A DNA stretch of 64,000 bases from Rhodamnia argentea (Eukaryota > Streptophyta > Magnoliopsida > Myrtales > Myrtaceae). How positions within the stretch are numbered: the first letter of the stretch is position 1; each line of letters opens with the position of its first letter. Below are positions 34,552-45,749 of the stretch, piece after piece. The DNA lies in NCBI RefSeq assembly GCF_020921035.1, contig NC_063156.1, positions 10,428,501-10,492,500 on the forward strand, read 5' to 3'. A program made the position numbers and the translations under genes. The notes under the pieces were generated by a model that was not told the DNA's origin, did not search any database, and was given only the letters and a program-made list of their open reading frames with translations.

Positions 34552-35430
34552 TGTCTTTGTCCTGCAAGCGAACAGCCTTAGCATTGTAAATTTATGTTAG
34601 TCATGTACTGGTCGAGAAACTCGGGCTTCAGTTTTCTCTTGATTTTCTCAATGTGTTGTTGTCATCGCTGTCATTGATCGAGAATTTAAAACATCATCAG
34701 ACATTTCAACGACCGCGAACCACTTGGTATCATTTCTTCTTGCCCAAAAACACAGACAAAAGTTACATGCAGAGATGCTGAAACAGCTAAAATAGGAGCT
34801 ATCATGATTCAAAGAGTTGGATGTCATGTTCAGCCCATAACTGATAGGGCGTCAATTTTTCGATTCCATCACCTCTCGATCATCCATAGCCATCAATCCA
34901 TCATTTGGAAGGAACCAACAATTTGGCCCGCCGATTGTTTGGATTTCGATCAAATTACGTAAATGGAAAAATTGAAGGTTAAAGTCAAATAGCTAAATAC
35001 AAACACCTGGAAATTGGGACATTGCCTGTGGGACAAATGAATTTGATCTTGTACTCTTCGCATTACATGGACTTTAATATCTCAGCAATCTCTTCCCCTT
35101 TCTTTCCCTTTCCCCTCTTTCAAAGAAGCTTCAGGGAAGCAATCCCAGGTCAAGCTTAGTCCAAGTCAATTATCTGAAAAGGAAACTCCACAGCTTCTTG
35201 CAACTGGAGAGGTGAAAACGGAGTCTCGAGAAACTTTCACATACCAAACACGGATACTTCCGTACCTCCAGATTCTCCAGCTCAGGATAATCCGAAGAGC
35301 CGACAGTTGTCGTCCAATCTGATCTCATCGAGGAGCGCCTATCTTTAAGGACCTCTCTGCTTCAACTGAATGGCCGCTGCTGTTCGGAGAAGGATTGATT
35401 TCTAGTCTGTCCCTTCGTTAGTGGCAGAGC
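34552..35430. other. Intergenic, 3' flank of the kinase gene
   Basis: Nothing recognisable apart from the probable 3' UTR of the kinase. Sequence from about 35160 may be decayed kinase N-lobe, but I cannot align it convincingly. Confidence 0.3.
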
Positions 35431-35439
35431 TGTCGACAA

Positions 35440-35722
35440 CGCCGATCTGTTGGACCTTGGAGACTGGCTGCCGAGGACACGAGTCGCGCTCAGAGTGGCT
35501 AGGGGGCTCGCTCACTTGGGGAGCAAAGTGAGGCATTCAAAGCATATTGCTGGTACGCGCTGGCAAAGAATTTGTGGCAACCCTGGGAACTTTTGGCTCG
35601 TTCCGGAGATTATCCTCAAATTCCTCTTCATGAGAAGGGCGATGTTCACGGTATGGAGTCATGCTCCTCCAGCTCCCCGCCGGTGCAGAGCTGTCCTTTC
35701 AGCTAGAGTTGGTTACGCTTGA
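35440..35722 (+). pseudogene. SERK-like kinase fragment
   Basis: An open frame reads LDLGDWLPRTRVALRVARGL then AHLG, the counterpart of PLDWPTRxRIALGxARGLAHLH. After loss of the catalytic loop come CGNPGNFWLVPEIILKFLF (like CGTxGYLAPEYLLK) and, in another frame, YGVMLLQLPAG (like YGVMLLELxSG). It ends 10 bp before a copia LTR at 35732, so the rest of the gene may have been lost or displaced by that insertion. Confidence 0.6.
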
Positions 35723-35731
35723 TGGGATGAA

Positions 35732-36202
35732 TGTTAGCTGTGATTAATTACTTTATGCAACGATCCAAGATAATCATATTTAGATACGCGAATAACAGAT
35801 TCATAAAATAGAAGAATTGAGGCACCTTGTTTCGAATCCATCGTTCTTGATGCGGAATTGCGATCATCTAATGCTCAAGAGCTTCTTCTTTATGACCCTC
35901 TTTATCACCGGTTTCAATGAGACACCCTTTACGTATCACCAGTTTCAATGAGATGACCCCTCACGTATCGCTTCTAACGACTCTTTATGTGAGATTATGT
36001 GGATATTGGGGTTTAGAGGAGGGACTTGAGCTTTATTTATAGAGATTGTAACATATCTCCTCATTATATACAAGGTTTATCTCGGCTCGTCTTGTCCAGC
36101 TCCATATTAAACTAAATAGGAAACTATATATCTCTTCTTTATTAGACCAATTAATATTTACAATAACAATTAATAAAGCCCATATAATAATATATTCTAA
36201 CA
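35732..36202 (-). repeat. 3' LTR of a Ty1/copia retrotransposon
   Basis: Read on the minus strand, 471 bp from TGTTAGAATATATTATTATA to ...ATCACAGCTAACA (TG...CA). It matches the LTR at 50809 along its length (GGGCTTTATTAATT, AATCTCTATAAATA, GTCCCTCCTCTAAACCC, AGCGATACGTGAGG, GATTATCTTGG). TCTATAAATA is the likely promoter TATA. The purine-rich AAGTGAGAGAA immediately before it (minus strand) is the expected polypurine tract. It has a small internal duplication (GTTTCAATGAGA near 35915 and 35945). Confidence 0.85.
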
Positions 36203-38190
36203 TTCTCTCACTTGGGTTATATTAATTGAAATTGTACTGTATATGCGCATCTTTATATTGAGCAAGAGATAATTCCTAATAGTCAATTCGATTCCATAAA
36301 GTCTCAAGCATCGAATCATGGTAGTAACTGTATAAAAAAAAAAAAAAAACAGATCCATTCATGGTCACAAATGCTTTTTAACTTTATTGATATGGATTTA
36401 ATATGATAGTGTGGCAAACGAATAACATATCAAATAATAGAGAAACCTTATATGTTATCTTTCTTGTCGGTCACCATCCTCTTACTTTAAGTGTCACGAA
36501 ACCTGATGTGCCACTAGAGAATATCCTCATAGTTTCAATGAACCCACATATATCCGACATTTATAGTTAACTATATTTTATGTGTAACAAGACATATGCA
36601 TATGGCAAAAAATAAATGCCCCAACCATTACTCAAGGTTTACACAATACCTTGAGATTTTCAACGGATATGTATTTAATACAAAAATAACACATTCATAA
36701 ACATTTCATTGAATGTAAAAGAGTTAATACATATCAAAACCGTTACTAAAAGTAACATGATACAAATGTAAACTTTATTAGAGCAAACACTAAAGACCTC
36801 TCACTAAACATTTTCATTTCACGATGCTTCTAAGCCCATGTTAATGACATATCATTCAAATACACAAGGACGTAGACCTTTAGTCAGTGGATTAGCAATA
36901 ATAACATTTGTAGAAATATGCTATACTACAACGTCATCATTATGTACGGATTCCTTTATGGTAAAAAAAATTGACCTCCATATGCTTAGACCCATTGAGA
37001 CATCTGTTGTTGTAAATGAACAACACTGCAGAGTTATTATCACAATGCAACTATGTAGGTTTGTTGACAAAATCAAAGACGGTCAACTCCCTAATGAGAT
37101 TACGGAGCCAAATAGGCTGAGTAGTAGCCGAAAAACATGCTATAAAATCCACTTGCATGGTAGAGGATGATACGATTTTCTGTTTTTCACTTTTTATGAT
37201 ACTGTACACCTGCTAGCATAAAGATGTACCCTATTGTTGACTTTTTGTCATCTTGACAATCAACATAATCTAAATCTGAATAGCCTACTAGCTGCATGTT
37301 TTGAACATATCTATAAGTTAGCATATAGTCTCTAGTTCTTTTTAAGTACCTCAAATCTTCTTGGCAGCAATCTAGTGATTGTGTCCTAGATTTGACTGAT
37401 ATTTGCCTAGAAGTCCTTGCAAAAGCAATGTCTGGCCTAGTACAAACTTGTGCATACATGATACTACCAAGTGCACTAGCATAAGGTACATTCTTCATCT
37501 ACGTTTTCTCAATATCCGAATAATGACATTGTGAAAGATTCAATTTATCACATTTGCAGACATGAGCAATGCACGATTTGCACTGCTGCATATTGAATCC
37601 CTCTAAAATATGATCAATATATGCCTTTTGAGATAAGCCCAATATGCGGCGATAACGATACTTATGGATCTCAATGCCAAGAACAAAAGACGCCTCACTA
37701 AGATCATTCATATTAAAGTTATGTGACAACATATCATTCATATTAAAGTTACGTGACAATATTCTCTTTGTCTCATGCAGTACTTCAATATTGATGTTAG
37801 CAAGCAAGATGTTATCGACATAAAGAACGAGAAAAATAAATTTCTTCCTACCGACCTTGCAGTATATACACTGATCTAACTTGTTCTCAATAAACCCAAA
37901 AGAAGTAATAACACTATGAAACTTTAAGTACCACCAGTTAGAAACTTGCTTTAAATCATAGATAGACTTTTTCAATCTACAAACCGGATTACTTGTATCA
38001 TCTCGCCTAAAAACCTTGAGGCTATGCCATATAAACCTGTTCATCAAGGTCTCCATTCGGAAAAACAATTTTAACATCTATATAGTGAAACTCCATGTTA
38101 AAATGAGCTACTAAAGCCATGATCACTCTAAAAGAGTTTTTAAACCATTGATTCCTGATGAAACGGTGCGGCTGTTTACGTAGGAGTTGC
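36203..38190 (-). mobile_element. Truncated, decayed Ty1/copia retrotransposon: RT and RNase H part
   Basis: Minus-strand reading gives copia pol from mid reverse transcriptase to its end. The RT start is at about 38185-38080 (EFHYIDVKIVFPNGDLDEQ). RT continues at 38077-37499 (VCRLKKSIYDLKQ, FLVLYVDNILLANIN, where YVDD is now YVDN), then GSIMYAQVCTRPDIAFA at 37498-37187, and RNase H with the copia-end motif VIIANPLTKGL at about 36870-37186. A stop separates the two long frames and further stops occur, so it is inactive. A 36-bp tandem duplication at 37720-37755 repeats NFNMND. Gag, protease, integrase and the 5' LTR are missing on the upstream side. Confidence 0.85.
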
Positions 38191-40362
38191 AGTTATTTTT
38201 ATTAAATTTATTTTTGGATTTTAATTAATTATTTATGTCCAAGAGTTGCAATTTTTCAGACTAGATAGTTTTCGGACAATAAAGAGTTGTGTAAGAAATT
38301 AACTGTTCCTCAAATATGAAGAGGTGTGTCCGAAATTAACTGTTCTTTGGAAACGAAAAGTTGTGTCCAAATGACCCTTTTTGAGACATGACAAGTTGTC
38401 TTCCTTCAATTATTATATATTGAGTGATTCTGTTCATTTTCAGAATTTAACTTATATTTTCATTTTCTCAAAAGATACACAGCCATTGTTTCCAATTGTT
38501 TCCCTTAAGAGATCCTGGAGATATCAAAATGCTGTCTACTATTCTCGTCAAGACTTTATTGTATCATGGAGGATATTTGCCGGAAACCAGAAGCAATATT
38601 GTGGGACAATTAAATCCTTAATGAGAGTGTTATCACGCCTTAAAGTTCGATTCCATTTCATCCTGTTCCCGATGTTATTTTCCAACACACGGGATCCATC
38701 TAACATAGGTTCAGGTGCACTAATGCACATTCACCGAATAAAGCCCCATGATGATTCGTCTGGACATGTCATAGAGTAGAATGTTTAACAAATTTGTAGG
38801 TCGTAGAATATAAATCCATTGGATTATTGTCCTCAATTCCTTGGTTCATAAAAGGAAAAAAAATTAACAATTATAGAAAAATAAAAAATATTATTCTACA
38901 TAGGCCGGTCGGTTTTCACATCAGTTTGTTTCCGGTCAAGATTGGCGGGTGAACTCAATTAACACAATTAAAAAGTTTAGGATTTGGACAAATTTCCCCA
39001 TTTTTGGGGCCAAGTGGGTGTTTAGCCTTTACTTCTAAATAGTGCGATTTCTAAAAAGGGACATAAATCATCATGGCACGTCTTCTGTTGTGTAGAAAAG
39101 TATAGCATTTTGTTGTAAAGTACTGAGTATTGTTTTAACTTCACGTGAATGTTGTTTGCAAACATTCTAGAAATGAAATGTCATTTACATTGGTGATGTA
39201 TGTGCCGGCATTTGGTATTCTGGTATGGATTTGGTGCTCATTGTCGACATACGTATGGAGACCCCATATGATATTCATGTGCAAAGAACGATTATGTGGT
39301 AAACTTATGAACGATTTTGTGGTATAACTTATGAACGATTTTCGGGTCTTGTTATCTGGTGAACCATGGCTTTGCTCATCCTCTGTTATTATCGTTTCGG
39401 GTCCGAACATAAGGAGTTTAACAGAATACACATGGAGAGCGATTCAAGTTTGCATGGACCTTTACTTTAGGCTAATTGAGTAAAGATTATCAAGTTGGAA
39501 TTTATGAATTTCTAATTTTTGCTTAATTGGTAACGCAACGGACTTCATCAAATTTGTCTATGTAAAAAGGACTTATTTTGGTTAAAAGTTTATTCCTTGA
39601 TTTGATAAAACATGGCCAATCATTTCCTAAATTCATGGATTTTGGGTTGGGACGCTAAAATCGTAGAGTAAGGGTGCATTTGTTGGCGGAAAACTACGTG
39701 GAAGCGGAAAATACTTTCTGAGAGATCATTTTCCAGGAAAATGATTAGTTTTCCTCTGTTTGGTGATGTGTGGCTAGAAATATTTTCTGGTGTTTGGATC
39801 CTATTTGAAAAATGATTCAATCTCATAACTTTATATCAATTAAAAAAAATTGAAATTTAAATATTCATTTACTATATTTCTTTTTTTCTTCCTTACCTTG
39901 TTCCTCTACTCCACTACCACTGGCCAACAGCTGCCACAGGCGAGCTCAAGCTCACCGACCAAGGGTGAACCTCGAGCTTGTCGGCCGAAGGCAAGCGAGG
40001 CACAACCGTTAGGCTAGGTCCGGCGAGTGCGAGGCCGTGCCTCGAGGTTGCCGGCCGAAGGAAATGAGGAAAACAACAGAATCGTTTCTATTGCTAGATG
40101 GATCCCACACGAATTGACTAATTTTTTAGATAATATTAGGAGTTTATAAGAAAATTTAGATTATGGTGTATATACCAAATGGAAATAACCAACATTCTTC
40201 TTACTAATAGGGAAAAGCCCTTTTTATAAACAAAAAGAAACAAGGAAAACAAAAAAATTACCGTGGGCAACTCTGGCTGCCATAAGAACCGTTTAAATGC
40301 GGTTTAGGTCCCAATGAGCTCCGATATTGCCTTTTTTTCTGAAATGGATGGACCGAATTTGC
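38191..40362. other. Intergenic with a foldback-type transposon remnant
   Basis: No supported gene. About 38890-38995 resembles a single arm of the MULE-like family. About 39670-40190 looks like a DNA-element remnant: a left end AAGGGTGCATTTGTTGGCGG, AT-rich flanks, and a GC-rich centre (39920-40060, with GGCCGAAGGCAAGCGAGGC) like the cassettes at 22930 and 11387. Confidence 0.35.
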
Positions 40363-41325
40363 TCATCTGCTCCGACTACTCCTGATGCCAGGATCCTCTC
40401 TGTGCGATTGGAGTTCGAGCATTCTAACTACCTGAGACATCTCGGGTCGGACAGACGGATTGTCTTCCGCACATGATAATGCCAATCGGACAAGTCGCTC
40501 TGCTTCTTCTGCCGGATAGTTCCCCTGCAAATGAGGATCGACCACCCTTCCCAATGCGTTCTCGTTCATACATGTGCTAACCCAGCCGTTCCGTCTCCGA
40601 TCCAAGTCGAGATATGGCCGTCCTGAGAAGAGATCAAGAAGCAGGTTCCCACATAAATGGACGTCAACCTTCCGAGGGCAACAAGGCGGATATTTACCCA
40701 CTTCAGCTGCAAAAACCGGGCCACAGCCCACCACGATATCCCTCTCACGCATGATCCTGGCGAAGCCGAAGTCTCCCAATATGGGCTCGAATTCCGCAGT
40801 CAGCAATGCGTTTGAACAACTGAAATCACGGTGTGTGATGCTGGGATGACATTGATCATGTATGAGAGCCAGCCCCCTCGCGATTCCCGATGCTATCCGC
40901 ATCTGGATTGGCCAATCGAGGGGTCGGACAGCTTTCCGACTCAAGAGGAAGTCGAGACTGCAGTTGACCATGAAGGTGTAGACTAACAACCGCTCTTTCC
41001 TCATATTGCAATACCCAATCAGGCTTAATATATTGGGGTGGCGAACAATGGCTGCCACTTCCGCTTCTGTCTGATACTGTTTTTCGGAGTCTGCAGAAAG
41101 CTCTCTCAGTTGTTTTACAGTGATAAGAGAACCATCGGCTAAGCATCCTCTGTAGACTTGTCCAAATGATCCTTCACCCAACCTGTTTTTGACGTCGAAG
41201 TCTCTTGTCACAACACGAAGCTCTTTGAAAGAGAACCTTTGGAGTTTATTACTGGTATTATCCACTGTCCTTCCAACTTCTCGACTTGGACTGGAGAAAC
41301 TGAAGCGGTGGAAATAGAACACCAT
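40363..41325 (-). CDS. SERK-like receptor-like cytoplasmic kinase, probably catalytically impaired
   Basis: An intact 320-aa frame starting MVFYFHRFSF, the same MVF...FSF start as its paralogs. Kinase features: LGEGSFGQVYRG loop, VAIK equivalent ITVK (K71), alpha-C Glu about 87-89, HRDFSCSN (165-172), which keeps Asp167 and Asn172 but has Ser169 where the catalytic-loop Lys belongs, and DFG at 185-187. The activation segment after RIMRERDIVV is unlike other kinases (CGPVFAAEVGKYPPCCPRKV), with no APE motif. The C-lobe (LLLDLFSGRPYLDLD, RLVRLALSCAEDNPSVRPEM) is normal and SERK-like, but the segment between SGR and the WV helix is shortened. No signal peptide or membrane segment. A pseudokinase or weak kinase is likely. 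Confidence 0.75.
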   Translation of the reverse strand: MVFYFHRFSFSSPSREVGRTVDNTSNKLQRFSFKELRVVTRDFDVKNRLGEGSFGQVYRGCLADGSLITVKQLRELSADSEKQYQTEAEVAAIVRHPNILSLIGYCNMRKERLLVYTFMVNCSLDFLLSRKAVRPLDWPIQMRIASGIARGLALIHDQCHPSITHRDFSCSNALLTAEFEPILGDFGFARIMRERDIVVGCGPVFAAEVGKYPPCCPRKVDVHLCGNLLLDLFSGRPYLDLDRRRNGWVSTCMNENALGRVVDPHLQGNYPAEEAERLVRLALSCAEDNPSVRPEMSQVVRMLELQSHREDPGIRSSRSR

Positions 41326-41724
41326 CTCTAGGTAATCCTGTTAATTCCTGCCCACCATGAATCAGATCTTTTTCGGGCTTGTGCCTGTACAAAAGAACGA
41401 GACTAAACAGCTCTCCATCACCTCAGAGGTCGAAAGATTCCGTCTTTTGTAATGATTGGACAAGAAGACTATATATCAAATGCAAGGAGTTGCAGTTTGA
41501 TTCAGACATGGAATTTGGCACAAGAAACGGATCTGGCCTAGGAATGCAAGGAGGAACTTCTTGGAAGCTTCAACTAGTCCAACCATATCCTCCTCTAAAG
41601 AAGAGACAGATTTGAAGATGCCGGCAGAGAATGAGAGTGACAACAACTTGGTTTGATTATCTAATAAGTAATGTATGATTACGCGATGATGCCTTAGTTG
41701 ATGGATGACATCCTGAAAAGTAGA

Positions 41725-42573
41725 GGGGAAACCACAAGTGCAACTGGGAAGCTCAACGCATCCAAATGTGCTATGCTGAATTGGCTTTTGCCGGACCAAG
41801 AAAGAGCATTTACTGGTCTATCCCTCCAGGATCAACTGCAGCATAGCTTATCATCTCAGACATAGACGGGATCGGACCATCCCACCTCTCGATTGGACGA
41901 CTCGAGAGCATATAGCATTGGGAGCGGCAAGAGGTCTCGCAGACCTACATGATCAAGGCAACACTATGATCATGTACCACCCCATTTCCACGTCAACTAT
42001 ATTGCTGAACATCCAATTTGGGGCCGTGATAGGAGGCTTTTGGTTTAAGGAAGGACTACTCTGATTCTCAACCCCACTGTGAGGGTCTCATCCTCATCCC
42101 AAGGAGAAGATTCGCATGATACTGATTCCTCTTCTCAAACTCATCATCTGTATAAAGACGCTTATGTTGACACCACCTATGCCTCCTGCAGAGTTGAGTT
42201 AAATGACCCGGAGGGCTGGCTCACAGGAAAGCGCGTACTGAAGAAGCATGATCACGCCTCTGGGAAAATGCTTCTTGAGGTTATCTCTGGACAGCCATGT
42301 TTAGAACTTGATGTGTCGGCGAAAAATGAAAATGTCAGTTTGGAGAAATGGATTGGTCGACTTATGAAGAAGAATGAGTTGGGAAGGGTGATCGACCCCA
42401 ATTTGCAGGGGAAGTATGTGGAAAAAGAAGCAGAGCAGCTAGTCCGACTAGCATTGTTGTGCGCTGATGGCAATCCATCCGTCAGACCTGAGATGCCAGA
42501 AGTGAGTGTGATTCAACTCCATACTATCCGTTCCCTCCTCCTTCTCTCTAGTTGGGTGCATGCTAAATCTTGA
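41725..42573 (+). pseudogene. SERK-like kinase pseudogene
   Basis: From about 41725 the plus strand reads, with stops and shifts, VQLGSSTHPNVLC, GFCRTKKEHLLVYPS, PLDWTTREHIALGAARGLA, DLHDQGN and a catalytic loop lacking HRD (MYHPIS). From 42079 an open frame holds HLYKDAYVDTT, then after loss of the GTxGYIAPEY segment KMLLEVISGQPC, EKWIGRLMKKNELGRVIDPN, LQGKYVEKEAEQLVRLALLC and SVRPEMPE, ending in a divergent tail. The wording is that of the 45750 gene. The N-lobe before 41725 is not found, and an early stop sits in the GFCRT region. It is not functional as a kinase. Confidence 0.75.
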
Positions 42574-43923
42574 TCACCATTGTCTTCCACAAGCTCAGCT
42601 TTTGGGTTTTCCTTCCCCTACATTATTTCCACTTTTGTTTGTATGATCTTTGTTTTGTCACACATATTACATTCTTTACCTTTCCTAGTAACAGTAGAAT
42701 ACGAAGTCTCGGCTCTAGGTTGTTCAAGAACACTCGAACGGCGGCGATGAGTTCCTAATCTCAATGCATATGCACCCAATTCAACCCATACGACTTCATC
42801 TATTGGAGTAGATTGGGAAAACATTTTTTCGGTTGTAGAGAGCCATCTGCATTCTTCACTTACCCCGTTGTTAACGAAGTACATTCCGACAAACTGTTTC
42901 CTTACAATGCATAATGGAGTAGCATTTAGATGTGCATGCACACTGAGGTTGAACACTTTGTGGTAGACAGCGTCTTTCCCTCCATATTTCAATATATCAG
43001 GCATCAACTAAGGTCGCATCATCTAATCATGCTTTTCTAATTAATTAAGTAAAATCAACAACATCATTGCTGTCATAGTACGGTATGACTAATTTTTCTT
43101 TTTTACCACTTTATGACAGCGCGGTCCGCCCTCATTGGAAAACCAAGACAATGCTAGTGGCTATAGAACACAAGTAATCGGTCCAAGGGAAAAATTCGTT
43201 CAAATTAGATTATTTCTAAAGGGAGAAGTGTATTTACCTCAATTAGAGTCATACCATCATCTAATCAGGATGTTCTTCCCCTGTTACCTCTTTGGGCGGT
43301 GATGCTATGGGGATATCAGATTGATGTCCTTCATCTTGGCTTTCAAATACCGCCAATACTTGGATAGATTGTAATTAGGTGATTTTAACCAGATTAATTT
43401 TTCAAATACTAGCGGTACGTTTGTTTCGCGGTAAATGAGCGATTTGAGAAATAGTTTCCGAGAAATGATTGCTTATATTGTTTAGAAAAATTGGTCAACG
43501 GAAAATATTTTCATCTTTGATAATAACCTATGCCTAACTATTTAACTTTGGTTATAAAATAAGCAATATAAACGATTATTTTTCTGAAAATCTTTTCCAA
43601 GTAAAGTAAAAGGTAAAATTTCGAATTTAAAAAAAAAAAAAGGTTCGGAGACAATTGATGTCATAATCCAAGATAAATATAAAAATAAAGGTTTTATCTA
43701 TTCAGCCACGGATAACTGAGTAGCATTTAGATGTGCATGCGGACTGAGGTTATAGGCATTTTGGAGTAGAAAGTTGTTTTTTCAGGCATCATCAACTAAG
43801 GCAGCATCGTGTAATCATGCTTTACTTCTTAATTAAGGAAATTCCAAGCTGTTGTCAATCCCATCCTCGGCCGGCATTTTGAAAACCGTGCCTCAGCTTT
43901 TGGAGGAGGATATGGTCGCAGCT
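42574..43923. other. Intergenic with local duplications
   Basis: A ~130-bp segment (about 42890-43045, GTAGCATTTAGATGTGCATG then GGCATCAACTAAGG) is repeated, diverged, at 43710-43835. It probably represents duplicated 3' flank of kinase copies. About 43410-43620 looks like a degenerate DNA-transposon end (GTTTGTTTCGCGGTAAATG). No gene is seen. Confidence 0.4.
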
Positions 43924-44745
43924 TGTAACGGACCGATACTCCTTTTTTGAATATCTATTTGCTATGCTGTGCTAGTCGCACTAGATACATAGCTTTCAGC
44001 CGTTGTCCCCGGAAGTAAGGGACGATACTTGGTCTTGCCAGTCATAGTGTTGGGGTCACACCAGTCATGTGCGCCGACCACGCCGATCGCGTGAGTCACC
44101 GGTTAATAAATGGACTTCGTGTGATGTCCCGCGTATGCAAATTGATATGATGCCATGCCAATTGTTTGTTTGATGTGATTGTTGAGTTGAGTCGAGCATT
44201 TCATTATGCATGGTCGAAGACCGGTAAGTTTGTATGTGGTTGACCTATATATGTATGGTGCCTTTGTGGTTGCCTGGTAGGATTTTACGAGCGAATCAAC
44301 GCTCTAGTCGGGTTTAGGCGTTGACTCATTGAGATTCATATCTCACCCCGTCATTGTTAACCATTTTCGGGCCCTTAGTTGTGAAAAAATGGAAATGGCG
44401 TGGATCTTGTTGGAATTGTTGGAGAGTCGCGTTATTTCCGACCTGGTAACTTTGAGAGTTGTAGAAAGTGACCCAAAGAATGGGCTTGGAGACATCTCAC
44501 ATCCTTGGGTTAACAAAAATAATTAAATACAAGGTGGTTTTTGCTGATCTGTCGTGATTTGATAGATGTAACTGTCTATTTAACTATCCATATTGTTTGA
44601 TTTGATGTTTGGGAGTTGCACGTTCTGCATGCGTAATTGAAGATTAAAAATTAAAGGTGTCGATGACGTGCCTGTGACGTCATCCTTTTTTTGACCTGAG
44701 ATGATTTGGTAGGGTTGTCGTATGCCCGGATATCGGGGCTTGACA
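43924..44745 (-). mobile_element. TGTCA...TACA element of the TGTCACGC family, inverted
   Basis: On the minus strand the element starts TGTCAAGCCCCGATATCC at 44745 and ends GGTCCGTTACA at 43924 (822 bp, TG...CA). Its interior shares segments with the plus-strand elements at 52777 and 60046 (GGTGAGA then GAGTCAACGCCTAA and GCGTTGATTCG). No coding capacity and no clear target-site duplication. It is flanked by ~85-bp diverged direct repeats of host sequence (43838-43918 and 44747-44835). Confidence 0.55.
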
Positions 44746-45749
44746 AAGGAAATTCCAAGTTAAGTTGTTGTCAATCCCATCCTCTGCCTGCATTTTCAAA
44801 TCTGTGTCTCAGCTTTTGGAGGAGGATATGGTCGGACTTGGACTAGTTGGTTGTTGACTTTCTTTGCAACGAGGAAACTCAAATGAAGCTTCCAAGAAAT
44901 TTCTCAGCTATTGGATGGCCAAAGGTGGGGACTTGTAATATTAAGAAATACGATGGAAGCACCTTCCTAAATTTGATACGTAGTCTTCTTGTCCTCAAGG
45001 AATTGACCATTTCCCCAAACAAAAACGGAAAGGAAAAAAAAACAAGACAGAAAGGAAAATTCGCACGTACACGCTTTGGACATCCTGAAAAATCGAATTT
45101 TCTATGCTCCTAGGCAAAATATATTTTACAGGATGTACAAGAACATTATTATTTTTTAAGTCACAAGGTTTGACAAAATCAATTATGACAATCGCAACAT
45201 GCTAAGATTTGTTGTGGAGGGAGTTTACAAGGAAGATGAACTCATGTCAAGTACTTCTGTCTCTTCCAATATTTGGTCGATGCATACTCCAGAAACGCCT
45301 AAAGGAAATAAATCCCGATATTTATTTATTTGCAGTATCAACCAATTATATGTTTTATGTATGTACTATGTCATAATAAAGAAAAATCTACTTATTGTTA
45401 ATGCATTGGTTTCTTGTTTTCAAGGGCTATCTATTGAAAATTGCAATATGATCAATCCACAAAAGGAAGCTTCCAGGCAATGAAACCTCTCTCTCTCTCT
45501 CTCAATATTTCCAGGAAGCTGCTCCCAGGAAGGCTTTGGGAGTGAGATGGCCCCACACTTGGACACCGACATCAGCCCTACAATCCCACGACTTTTCCAA
45601 CCCTTTCATTCTTACGCACCGACCAAATGCAGTCGTGGGTGAGACGCACAATCCCAACTTCGAGTTATAAAGAACTGCGTACACAAGCAAATCTCTTTTT
45701 TGATATGCAGACGGTCCATTTGTACTTGACAAGAATCCCCGCTTAAAAG
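44746..45749. other. Intergenic, kinase 3'-flank duplicate and upstream region of next kinase
   Basis: About 44820-44940 is alike to 47180-47320, the 3' flank of the next kinase, showing that flanks were duplicated with the genes. A CT run lies at about 45489-45504. The rest is presumably promoter and 5' UTR of the 45750 gene; no clear TATA is called. Confidence 0.35.
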
